A DNA stretch of 64,000 nt from JBEKCB01 sp052139675 (GTDB lineage: Bacteria > Planctomycetota > Brocadiia > CAIUPP01), in NCBI GenBank assembly GCA_052139675.1, contig JBKQWE010000025.1, forward strand, positions 8,774 through 72,773. The letters run 5' to 3'. The notes under the pieces are model-generated. The model searched no databases. It worked only from the letters and a program-made list of their open reading frames with translations, and was not told the origin of the DNA. This document shows, in pieces, positions 25,134-32,956 of this stretch. Both the position numbers and the translations under genes were made by a program. Position 1 is the first letter of the stretch; each line of letters starts with the position of its first letter.

Positions 25134-26579
25134 GTGACGACGCCACGCAGAGTTCGCGGCCACGCGGAAATTTCCCTGAGTCTGTTCGGCAAGCAGCAGA
25201 TTCAGACCCTTCACGCGGCCACGCTGAAAATTCTGGACCGGACCGGCGTCGCCGTGCATGACGCGGCGGCGCTGGCTCTGCTCAAGAAGGCGGGCGCGCG
25301 GGTGGAGGGCGACCGGGTGCGCATGAAGGCCGTCCTCGTGGAGCGCGCGCTGAAGACCGCCCCCAAGAGCATTCAGATCCATGACCGCGCCGGCAAACCG
25401 GCGATGCGCCTCGAAGGCTGGAACTCTTACTACGGCACCGGGTCCGATTGCCCCAGCGCCCTGGACGCCGACACCGGCCTGCATCGGCCCAGCGCCAAGG
25501 CGGACGTCGGCCGGCTGGCCCTGCTCTGCGACCGCCTCGCCAACATTGACTTCTGCATGTCCATGGGGATCGCGTCGGACGCCAGCCGCGTGACGAGTTT
25601 CGTCCACCAGTTCGATGCCATGGTGCGGAACACGTCGAAACCCGTCCTGTTCACCGCCCACGATGCGGAGGACATGCGCGACATCCTGTCCCTGGCCGAG
25701 ATTGCGACCGGAGACGGGCGCCGGGACCTGGAGAAGCGGCCGCGGTACGTCCACTACAACGAGCCGGTCAGCCCCTTGCACCACACTCCGAACGGAACGG
25801 GCAAGCTGCTGTTCTGCGCCGAGCACCGCCTGCCGATGATCTACATCGCCAGCCCGATGATGGGCGCATCGGCCCCGGTGACCCTGGCCGGCTGCGTCGC
25901 CCTGGCGAACGCCGAGGCGCTCTCCGGGCTGGTGATCCATCAGTTGAAGAACCCCGGCGCGCCGTTCATCTTCGGGGCGGACGCGTCCATCCTGGACATG
26001 CGCACCATGATCTTCTCCTATGGAGCGCCGGAACTCCAGATGATGAACATCGCCTTCGCGGACCTGGCCCATCACTACGAGCTGCCCTTCTTCTGCATCG
26101 CGGGCGCGACGGATTCCAAGGTGCTCGACGCCCAGGCCGGGGCGGAGATGGCTGCTTCCCTCCTGGTCAGCGCCCTGAACGGCTGCAACCTGATTCACGA
26201 CGTGGGATACCTGGAAACCGGATTGTGCTGCTCGATGGAGAGCATTGTCCTGGCCGACGAGATCATCGGCATGGTCAAACGCTACCGCGCGGGGACCGAG
26301 ATCAATGCCGAGGCCCTGGCCCTGGACGTCATTGATGAGGTCGGCCCGCAGGGCGACTTCATGAGCCATCCGCACACGGTGAAGCACTTCCGCCGCGAGG
26401 TCTGGTATCCGCAGATCTTCGACCGCTCCCGGCACGACGCATGGTCCGCGGCCGGCGGTCAGCCGATAGATGCCGCCGCGCGCCGCAAAGCCCAGGACCT
26501 GTTGTCCGCGGCCAAGCCCCAATCGTTTACCCAGGGTCAAAGCCGGGCGATGGAGCAGGTGCTGTCGCGACGCGGATAG
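25134..26579 (+). CDS. Trimethylamine methyltransferase (MttB) family protein, non-pyrrolysine
   Basis: A 481-residue TIM-barrel protein of the MttB superfamily (PF06253). Relatives demethylate trimethylamine, glycine betaine, carnitine or similar quaternary amines and pass the methyl group to a corrinoid protein. Conserved blocks include the N-terminal IHAATLKILDRTGVAVHD-type helix region, YYGTGSDCPSALD, MGIASDASRVTSFVHQF, KPVLFTAHDAED, IYIASPMMGASAPVTLAG and DVGYLETGLCCSMESIVL. There is no in-frame TAG, so it belongs to the non-pyrrolysine branch. GTG 25134 is preceded by AAAGGAAG. A UroD-type methyltransferase follows. No corrinoid protein gene is adjacent, so the methyl acceptor is missing from view. 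Confidence 0.85.
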   Translation: MTTPRRVRGHAEISLSLFGKQQIQTLHAATLKILDRTGVAVHDAAALALLKKAGARVEGDRVRMKAVLVERALKTAPKSIQIHDRAGKPAMRLEGWNSYYGTGSDCPSALDADTGLHRPSAKADVGRLALLCDRLANIDFCMSMGIASDASRVTSFVHQFDAMVRNTSKPVLFTAHDAEDMRDILSLAEIATGDGRRDLEKRPRYVHYNEPVSPLHHTPNGTGKLLFCAEHRLPMIYIASPMMGASAPVTLAGCVALANAEALSGLVIHQLKNPGAPFIFGADASILDMRTMIFSYGAPELQMMNIAFADLAHHYELPFFCIAGATDSKVLDAQAGAEMAASLLVSALNGCNLIHDVGYLETGLCCSMESIVLADEIIGMVKRYRAGTEINAEALALDVIDEVGPQGDFMSHPHTVKHFRREVWYPQIFDRSRHDAWSAAGGQPIDAAARRKAQDLLSAAKPQSFTQGQSRAMEQVLSRRG

Positions 26580-26640
26580 AGGCCGGATTCGCCGCCGCCG
26601 AAATCGCCACGCTTCACACGGACATTGGACGCGCGCAAGA

Positions 26641-27834
26641 ATGAATTCCCGGGAGCGCGTTAAGGCGGCGCTGGCTCACCAGACGCCGGACCGGATCCCG
26701 CTCGACATCGGCGCCACGGACTCCTCCGGCATGACCGGGATTGCCTATGCCCGCCTGAAAGCGGCCCTGGGGCTGAGCGGCGCGCCGCGGATCTACGACC
26801 CTTACCAGCAATTATCCCTGATCGAGCCCGCCGTCCAGGACGCGCTGGAGATTGACGCGGTATCGCTGAATTGGGAGCCGAGAACGTGGAAGCGGTCCAC
26901 CCTGCCCGATGGATCGGCCTGCGAAGTTCCCGGACTTTGGAACGAGAAATTCCTGCCGGACGGCTCGCGCGAGGTGCGCGGCGACGACGGAAGCCTGCTG
27001 GCGCGCATGCCGGCGGACGGATTCTATTTTGAGTGGTGCGATGCGCCGCTCCGGGGCTTGACGTCCGCCTCGCAGGTGGACCCCGCGGCGCCCTGCATTG
27101 TGAACTTCGACGCGCCCGGATTTTCCGATGAAACGTGGGAAGAGCGCGCCGCCCGGGCCCGGTGCCTGCACGCCTCCGGCCGCGCCGTGGTCGGCAACCT
27201 CGCCTGCCACCTCCTGGCCGCTGGCGAAATGCTTCGGGGCTACGAGAATTTCATGTGCGATCTCGTGGCCGAGAAGCCGCTGGCCCACGCGCTCCTCGAT
27301 GCGCTCTGCGCCGCGTACATGCGCCGCGCCGATCGCTACGTGAAAACGCTCGGCCCGCACCTGGACGTCATTCTCGTCAACGACGATCTCGGGACGCAGA
27401 ACGGCCCGATCATCTCTCTGAGCACGTACCGGGAAATGATCCGGCCGTACCAGAAGCGGTTCTTCGGCCATCTCAGGCAGGTCTTCGACGGCGCCTTGCT
27501 TCTGCACTCCTGCGGGGCCATCGCGGAGTTTCTTCCGGACCTGATCGAATGCGGTGTGCAGGCGATCAACCCCGTGCAGATTTCGGCGGCCGGCATGGAG
27601 CCCGCGCGGCTCAAGCGCGAATTCGGCAGGGACATCGTCTTCTGGGGCGGCGGGTGCGACACGCAGCGCACGTTGAACCGCGGCTCCGCGGCGCAGGTCC
27701 GCCGGGAGGTGCGCCGGAACGCGGCGATCTTCGGAGCGGATGGAGGATTCGTCTTTACGCAGGTTCACAATATCCAGCCGGACGTCCCGGCGGAGAATGT
27801 GCTGGCGATGGTTAAGGCGCTCCGCGCCATTTGA
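26641..27834 (+). CDS. Uroporphyrinogen decarboxylase-family (MtaA/CmuA-like) methyltransferase
   Basis: A 397-residue protein of the UroD superfamily. It is unlikely to be haem HemE: it has the zinc-type motif LLHSCGAIAEFLPDLIECG and GGGCDTQ instead of the HemE active-site Asp/Tyr pattern. Such proteins move methyl groups between corrinoid proteins and coenzyme M or tetrahydrofolate, or demethylate aromatic ethers. The N-terminal NSRERVKAALAHQTPDRIPLD is typical of the family. It follows the MttB homologue by 61 bp in the same direction, so the pair may work on one methylated substrate. The exact substrate is unknown. Confidence 0.82.
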   Translation: MNSRERVKAALAHQTPDRIPLDIGATDSSGMTGIAYARLKAALGLSGAPRIYDPYQQLSLIEPAVQDALEIDAVSLNWEPRTWKRSTLPDGSACEVPGLWNEKFLPDGSREVRGDDGSLLARMPADGFYFEWCDAPLRGLTSASQVDPAAPCIVNFDAPGFSDETWEERAARARCLHASGRAVVGNLACHLLAAGEMLRGYENFMCDLVAEKPLAHALLDALCAAYMRRADRYVKTLGPHLDVILVNDDLGTQNGPIISLSTYREMIRPYQKRFFGHLRQVFDGALLLHSCGAIAEFLPDLIECGVQAINPVQISAAGMEPARLKREFGRDIVFWGGGCDTQRTLNRGSAAQVRREVRRNAAIFGADGGFVFTQVHNIQPDVPAENVLAMVKALRAI

Positions 27835-27960
27835 CCGGAGAACAGGGTATCCGGCCGCGCGCCGCAGCACTTGCTCCGGGCGGCCGGGTCCTTGTAAGAT
27901 GCCGCCTTTATTCCCGGTATTTTCCGTCGAGCTTCCGTCAGCCCTCAAGGATGGCCCCGG

Positions 27961-28911
27961 ATGCAGTCTTCCTCGTCAAGATACCTGCCCACCATCGCCG
28001 GCATTCTGGCGGTGCTGTTCTGGAGCACGACGGTGGCGGTCGCGCGGGACATCGTCGAACGGCTCGGACCGCTGACGGCGAGCGCCGCGCTGTACCTGGC
28101 CGGCGGCGCGCTGAGCTGCCTTCCGCTGCTCATCCGGCCGGACCGCATCGGACGAATCCTCCGCCTGCCGCGCGCGTACCTGTTCGGCTGCGGCGGGCTG
28201 GTCGTGCTCTACGTGCTCTGCTTCTTCCTGGCCCTGGGGCTGGCCGCCGACCGCGCGCAGGTCGTCGAGATCGGGTTGATCAACTACCTCTGGCCGGCGC
28301 TGACGCTGCTGCTCGCGATGCCGATCCTGGGCGCTCGCGCGCGCATCGGCCTCGTCCCCGGCGTGCTGATCGCCTTCGCGGGGATCGGCCTCGTCGCCGC
28401 CGCGCAGAGCACGGTCCTCTCGTGGCCGGGATTCCTGGCCGACCTGCGCTCGAACGCCGCGCCGTATCTGCTCGCGCTCGCCGCGGCGGCCGCCTGGGCG
28501 CTCTATTCCAACCTCAGCCGCCGCTGGGCCGCGGACGCCGGCGGCGGCGCGATGAACCTGTTCATGCTCGCGAGCGGGCTGGTCCTGCTCCTCGCGCGAT
28601 GCTTTTTCCACGAGCACCCGCGCTGGACCCCGGACATCGCCGTGAAAATGGCCCTCTATGTCATCTTCCCGGTCGGTCTGGCCTATCCGTTCTGGGACAT
28701 CGCCATGCGCCGCGGGCGGATGGTCTTCGTCGCGTCCTTCTCGTACCTGCTGCCGCTCTTCTCGACCGTCATCAGCTCGCTGTATCTGCACGTCCCGCTG
28801 ACGCGCGCGCTGTGGCTCGGCTGCGGGCTGGTCATCGCCGGCGCCGTCATCTGCAAGTTCTCCGTGGTTGAACGGCGCGACGAAAGGCCGACGGCGCAGG
28901 ATAAGCGCTAG
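27961..28911 (+). CDS. EamA/DMT-family exporter, YddG-like
   Basis: A 316-residue membrane protein with ten predicted helices in two EamA repeats. The VEIGLINYLWPALTLLLAMPIL stretch, shown here in part as INYLWPALTLLLA, and FVASFSYLLPLFSTVISSLY match the aromatic amino acid exporter YddG and relatives. It would export a small hydrophobic metabolite across the inner membrane. The direction of transport and substrate are inferred from family only. The short gap upstream shows no clear promoter. Confidence 0.82.
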   Translation: MQSSSSRYLPTIAGILAVLFWSTTVAVARDIVERLGPLTASAALYLAGGALSCLPLLIRPDRIGRILRLPRAYLFGCGGLVVLYVLCFFLALGLAADRAQVVEIGLINYLWPALTLLLAMPILGARARIGLVPGVLIAFAGIGLVAAAQSTVLSWPGFLADLRSNAAPYLLALAAAAAWALYSNLSRRWAADAGGGAMNLFMLASGLVLLLARCFFHEHPRWTPDIAVKMALYVIFPVGLAYPFWDIAMRRGRMVFVASFSYLLPLFSTVISSLYLHVPLTRALWLGCGLVIAGAVICKFSVVERRDERPTAQDKR

Positions 28912-28998
28912 GCCGCGGACCATCATTTATCGTGCGCCACTCCGAGTGATATAATCAAAGCCGGCACGTCGAGAATTCCACGGAAACGGAGGAGGATC

Positions 28999-29976
28999 GT
29001 GGAGATCATCTATCTGAGCCGCAGCGCCGTCGAGTCGCTCGGCATGACCATGGCGGAAGTGCTCGAGGCGGTGGAGAACGGGTTTCGCCTGAAAGGGCTC
29101 GGCCGGACCGAGATGCCGCCGAAGCCGGGGATCTATCCGCGCGCGGACTGCTTCATCCACGCGATGCCCGCCTACGTGCGCGAGGTCGAGGCCGCCGGCC
29201 TGAAATGGGTCAGCGGCTATCCGCCGAACATGGCCAAGGGGCTGCCGTACATCAGCGGCCTGCTCGTGCTGAACGACCCGGAGACGGGCATCCCGATCGC
29301 GGTGATGGACTGCGCGTGGATCACGGCGATGCGGACCGGCGCGAGCGTCGGCATCTCGGCGAAATACCTGGCGAGGGCCGACAGCGCCGCCGCCGGGATC
29401 ATCGGCTGCGGCGTCCAGGCGCGCGCCAGCCTCATGGCGCTGGTCGAGACGCTGCCGAAGCTGCGCGAGGTGCGCTGTCACGATCTCCGTCCGGCCGCGA
29501 CGGAGGCGTTCATCCGGGAGATGTCCGCGCGGTTCGGCCGGCTGAAGTTCACGCCGTGCAGTAGCCCGGCGGAGATGGCGCTCGGCGCCGACGTGATCGT
29601 CTCCGCGATCCCCATCGTCACCCAGCCGGAACCGCCGCTCGACGCCGGGCTGCTCAAGAGCGGCGGGCTCGCCGTGTCGCTCGACTACGATTCGGCCTGG
29701 ACCGGCGCGGCGATGAAGGAGTGCGCCAAGTTCGTCACCGACGACGCCGGCCAGCTTCTGAGCACGCGGGAGCACGGCGTGTATTTCAGCGGCATCCCGG
29801 CGAAGATTTACGCCGACCTCGGCGAGCTGGCCGCCGGCCTCAAGAAAGGCCGCGAGAGCGCGGCGGAGCGGATTTTCTCCATGAACATGGGCATCGCCGT
29901 GGACGACATGGTCACCGCCAAGGCGTTGTACCAGAAGGCTTTAGAGCGCAAAGCCGGCGTGCGGTTGCCGCTGTGA
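28999..29976 (+). CDS. Ornithine cyclodeaminase/mu-crystallin family protein
   Basis: A 325-residue NAD(P)-dependent enzyme of the ornithine cyclodeaminase family, which includes alanine dehydrogenases and ketimine reductases as well as true cyclodeaminases. The catalytic-domain lysine lies in GLKWVSGYPPN, followed by the Rossmann nucleotide-binding motif AAGIIGCGVQARASLMAL and the DAVIVSAIP-like strand (GADVIVSAIPIV). GTG 28999 follows a strong GGAGGAG. A perfect TATAAT at 28950-28955 with a weak -35 is the likely promoter. True ornithine cyclodeaminase activity cannot be claimed. Confidence 0.85.
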   Translation: MEIIYLSRSAVESLGMTMAEVLEAVENGFRLKGLGRTEMPPKPGIYPRADCFIHAMPAYVREVEAAGLKWVSGYPPNMAKGLPYISGLLVLNDPETGIPIAVMDCAWITAMRTGASVGISAKYLARADSAAAGIIGCGVQARASLMALVETLPKLREVRCHDLRPAATEAFIREMSARFGRLKFTPCSSPAEMALGADVIVSAIPIVTQPEPPLDAGLLKSGGLAVSLDYDSAWTGAAMKECAKFVTDDAGQLLSTREHGVYFSGIPAKIYADLGELAAGLKKGRESAAERIFSMNMGIAVDDMVTAKALYQKALERKAGVRLPL

Positions 29977-29982
29977 ACGAAA

Positions 29983-30057
29983 GGACGATGGACGATAGAC
30001 GATGGACGATGGACGATGGACGATAGACGATAGAATGTGCGCTATGGTCTATCGTCC
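29983..30057. repeat. Heptamer array GGACGAT with a complementary arm
   Basis: Seven tandem copies of a 7-bp unit (GGACGAT or AGACGAT) occupy 29983-30032, followed by a short complementary arm (GGTCTATCGTCC) near 30045-30057. It lies between the cyclodeaminase homologue and the flavoprotein gene and may form alternative hairpins. Confidence 0.8.
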
Positions 30058-30096
30058 CTCGTCCTCATCCTCTGGCCCATGACGAAAGGAGAAACC

Positions 30097-30669
30097 ATGA
30101 AAGTCGTCGCGTTCAACGGAAGCCCGCGCAAGGACGGGAACACGTTCTGCCTGATCCACCACGTCTTCGGCGCGCTGCAGAAGGAGGGCGTCGAGACGGA
30201 GCTCGTGCAGGTCGGCGGGAACCTGGTGCACGGCTGCATCGCCTGCTTCGAGTGCTTCAAGCGGAAGAACGGGCGGTGCGCGCTGGAGGACGACGTGGTC
30301 AACGGCTGCATCGAGAAGATGCGCCAGGCCGACGGGATCATCCTCGCCTCGCCGACGTATTTCGCCGACGTGACCACGGAGACGAAGGCGCTGATGGACC
30401 GCGGCGGGTTCGTGGCGCGCGCGAACGGCAACTTCCTCCGGCGCAAGGTCGGCGCCGCGCTCTCGGTGGCGCGCAAGGCCGGCGCGATCCACGCCTTCGA
30501 CACGATGAATCACTTTTTCCTGATCAGCGAGATGATCGTCCCGGGCTCCAATTACTGGAACCTGGCGCTCGGGCGGGAGAAAGGCGAAGTCGAGAAGGAC
30601 GAGGAAGCCGTCCGCACGATGAAAACCCTCGGTGAGAACATGGCCTGGCTGCTGAAGAAGGTGCAGTGA
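30097..30669 (+). CDS. NAD(P)H-dependent FMN reductase-type flavoprotein with a cysteine cluster
   Basis: A 190-residue flavodoxin-fold protein. The FMN phosphate loop is FNGSPRKDGNT at residues 6-16. A cysteine cluster follows: CIACFECFKRKNGRC places Cys at 47, 50, 53 and 61, a Cx2Cx2Cx7C array like the compact cluster of iron-sulfur flavoproteins, so a 4Fe-4S centre is plausible. The SPTYFADVTTETKALMDR segment is the usual dimer/flavin loop. AAAGGAG precedes the ATG at 30097; the longer frame would read through the heptamer array. It may deliver electrons to an unknown acceptor. Confidence 0.82.
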   Translation: MKVVAFNGSPRKDGNTFCLIHHVFGALQKEGVETELVQVGGNLVHGCIACFECFKRKNGRCALEDDVVNGCIEKMRQADGIILASPTYFADVTTETKALMDRGGFVARANGNFLRRKVGAALSVARKAGAIHAFDTMNHFFLISEMIVPGSNYWNLALGREKGEVEKDEEAVRTMKTLGENMAWLLKKVQ

Positions 30670-30720
30670 AAGGGGCATGAACGCCCGGACGTTTTCGACG
30701 ACTGTTGAAGCCGCGCGCCG

Positions 30721-32850
30721 TCAGCGCGGGTCCTGCTGCCAGCGAATGATCGTGAAGAGGTTGCTGAAGTCATCCGTCCAGTAGCACGGATGCGAGGTGG
30801 TCTCCTCCGCGCCGTCCCGGACCTCGGGCGTGGCCAGGAACTCCTCGTTATTGGTCAGAAGTATCCACGTCGTGGGCCACTGGACGTCGTTCCCGAAGGT
30901 GAGCGTCTCGCGGGAGACCATCTGCAGGTCGAACCAGTCCGCCAGCCCGACGACGACCGGCTCGAGGTTAAGGTTCCGGTTGGAGATGTGGACGGCGATG
31001 ATGCCGCCGGGGTTCATGTGGCGCAGGTAGATCTCGAACGCCTCGCGCGTGAGCAGGTGCACCGGAATGGCGTCGCTGCTGAAGGCGTCGAGGACGAGCA
31101 CGTCGAAGCGCTCCTCCGGCGGCTCGCGCTCGATGGAGAGCCGCCCGTCGCCCATGACCACCTCGCAGTGCGCGGGGCTGTCGGTGAAGTACGTGAAGTA
31201 TCCCTTGTTCTTCGTCAGGTCCACGACGTTGGAGTTGATCTCGAAAAAGCGGTAGAGGTCGCCGGGCTGGCCGTACACCGCCAGCGTCGCCGTGCCCATG
31301 CCGATCGCCCAGACGCGGATGCCGTCGCGGCGCGGGTAATAATCGAGCGCCAGCCCCAGGCCGGTCTTTTTGCCGTAGTAACTCACCGGCTCGCGGCGGA
31401 GGCTGCCGGTATATTGTACGCCGTGGGTGATCCGGCCGTGCAGGAGCCAGAAGGAGTGCCGTTCGGGGTCGTCCGCCTGCTTCTCCAACACTCGGAGAAC
31501 GCCGTAGAAGTTGCGCGTGGTGCAGATCGTGTTCTCCCGCCCCCGGAGCGCCAGATGCGCCATCAGCACGCCCAGCCCGACCAGGCAGGCCGCGGCCAGT
31601 GAAATGCCGGTCCAGCGCAGCTCAGCCGGCAGGCGGCGGAGCCGGCGCGCCCACGCTGCGTCCGGCTCGCGATACCGCAAGCTGTACCCGAGCGCCGCCA
31701 GCGCCACGGCCGCCGAAAGCCAGATGCCCGCGTGCAGTTCCACGTACGTCTTGAAGATCAGCGGCGCCACGAGCGTGACGAACACGCCGCCGAGGGCGCC
31801 GCCGGCGGCGACCATGAGGTAGAACGCCGTCAAGTTCCGCGGGCCCGGCTTCAGCCGCACCAGCTCGCCGTGGCAGACCATCGCGCAGGCGAACAGCCCC
31901 AGCGAGAAGGCGCCGATCTGCACGATCAGGTCCGCCTCGGCGCCGGCGCGCAGCACGCGGCACATGTACCCGATCGCGCCGATCATCAGCGGCCAGAACA
32001 CCGGACGATAGTACCAGCGCTCGCTGTCGAAGCAGATGATGAAGGACAGCAGGTAGAGTCCCAGCGGCACCACCCACAGGAACGGGACGACGGCGATGTC
32101 CTGGCACACGGTGTTGGTCACGGCCAGGAGCATGACCGAGGCGCACGCCGGCAGCAGCAGCCAGAGGAGCCAGACCGGCGCGGGCACGCGCGCGTCCTGC
32201 GGCGGCGGGGCGGCCGCGGCGGAGTCGCTCCCGGCGGGGCGCTCCACAGGCACGCCGGCCCGCAGCGCGCCGAGGCCCGACCACGCGCACAGCAGAACGA
32301 ATCCCGCGAAGCCCGCCGCCCACGCGACCGCCAGCGCGCGCCCGCTCAGCAGCGGCTCCATGACCACCGGGAAAGTCACCAGCGCCAGCAGCGAGCCGAC
32401 GTTCGAGAGCGCGTACAGCCGGTAGACCTGGGCCTGCGGCCGCGCCAGCGTGAACCATTTCTGCAGCAGCGGACTCGTCGAGCTGAGCGCAAAAAACGGC
32501 AGGCCGACCGTCGCCGCCAGCAGCCACGCGATCCGCCACGTCGGCGAGTCCGGACTCGAAGGCTTCCACGCGCCGCCCAGCCAGAGCGGCAGGAAGAGCA
32601 GCGGCAACGCCAGCACCGCCGCCCCGAGCACCGCCAGGTGCACGACCACCTGCCGCCGCTGTCCCAGCCGCGTGCCGACCAGGTGCGCATACACATAGCC
32701 GCCCAGCAGCAGGAGCTGGAAAAAGAGCATGCAGGTCGTCCACACCGCCGGGCTGCCGCCGAACCACGGCAGGATGCGCTTGCTGACGAGCGGTTGCACC
32801 TGGAAGAGCAGGAACGCGCTCAGGAAAATCGTCATCGCGAACCGGATCAA
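30721..32850 (-). CDS. Membrane protein fused to a spermidine synthase-like domain
   Basis: A 709-residue protein of the fused MFS/spermidine synthase type. The N-terminal two thirds hold about a dozen membrane helices, starting with FLSAFLLFQVQPLVSKRILP and WFGGSPAVWTTCMLFFQL. The C-terminal part (from about residue 470) is a SAM-binding Rossmann fold related to spermidine synthase: VWAIGMGTATLA, the acidic FFEINSNVVDLT, VVMGDGRLSIE and FDVLVLDAFSSDAIPVHLLT. Real polyamine synthesis is unproven for this family. TTG 32850 was chosen because GGAAGGA lies 8 bp upstream; ATG 32835 is the alternative. Confidence 0.82.
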   Translation of the reverse strand: MIRFAMTIFLSAFLLFQVQPLVSKRILPWFGGSPAVWTTCMLFFQLLLLGGYVYAHLVGTRLGQRRQVVVHLAVLGAAVLALPLLFLPLWLGGAWKPSSPDSPTWRIAWLLAATVGLPFFALSSTSPLLQKWFTLARPQAQVYRLYALSNVGSLLALVTFPVVMEPLLSGRALAVAWAAGFAGFVLLCAWSGLGALRAGVPVERPAGSDSAAAAPPPQDARVPAPVWLLWLLLPACASVMLLAVTNTVCQDIAVVPFLWVVPLGLYLLSFIICFDSERWYYRPVFWPLMIGAIGYMCRVLRAGAEADLIVQIGAFSLGLFACAMVCHGELVRLKPGPRNLTAFYLMVAAGGALGGVFVTLVAPLIFKTYVELHAGIWLSAAVALAALGYSLRYREPDAAWARRLRRLPAELRWTGISLAAACLVGLGVLMAHLALRGRENTICTTRNFYGVLRVLEKQADDPERHSFWLLHGRITHGVQYTGSLRREPVSYYGKKTGLGLALDYYPRRDGIRVWAIGMGTATLAVYGQPGDLYRFFEINSNVVDLTKNKGYFTYFTDSPAHCEVVMGDGRLSIEREPPEERFDVLVLDAFSSDAIPVHLLTREAFEIYLRHMNPGGIIAVHISNRNLNLEPVVVGLADWFDLQMVSRETLTFGNDVQWPTTWILLTNNEEFLATPEVRDGAEETTSHPCYWTDDFSNLFTIIRWQQDPR

Positions 32851-32956
32851 GGCGTGGTCCTTCCTTCACGGTCGCCGCGGTGCGATCTCATGGGAATTGG
32901 CCGCGGCCACTATGATAAACAACGGGCGGGATAATGCAACCGCGCCGGCGGGCGGT

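Noticed and set aside
25134..26579. Pyrrolysine codon in the MttB homologue
   Set aside because: The frame has no internal TAG; it reads through the region where pyrrolysine sits in true MttB, so it is the non-pyrrolysine type.
26641..27834. Haem-pathway HemE
   Set aside because: The sequence is UroD-fold but carries HSCG and GGGCD metal-type motifs of corrinoid methyltransferases and lacks the HemE active-site pattern.
29983..30057. CRISPR array
   Set aside because: The units are 7 bp with no spacers; it is a simple tandem array. No other region shows regularly spaced 25-40 bp repeats.
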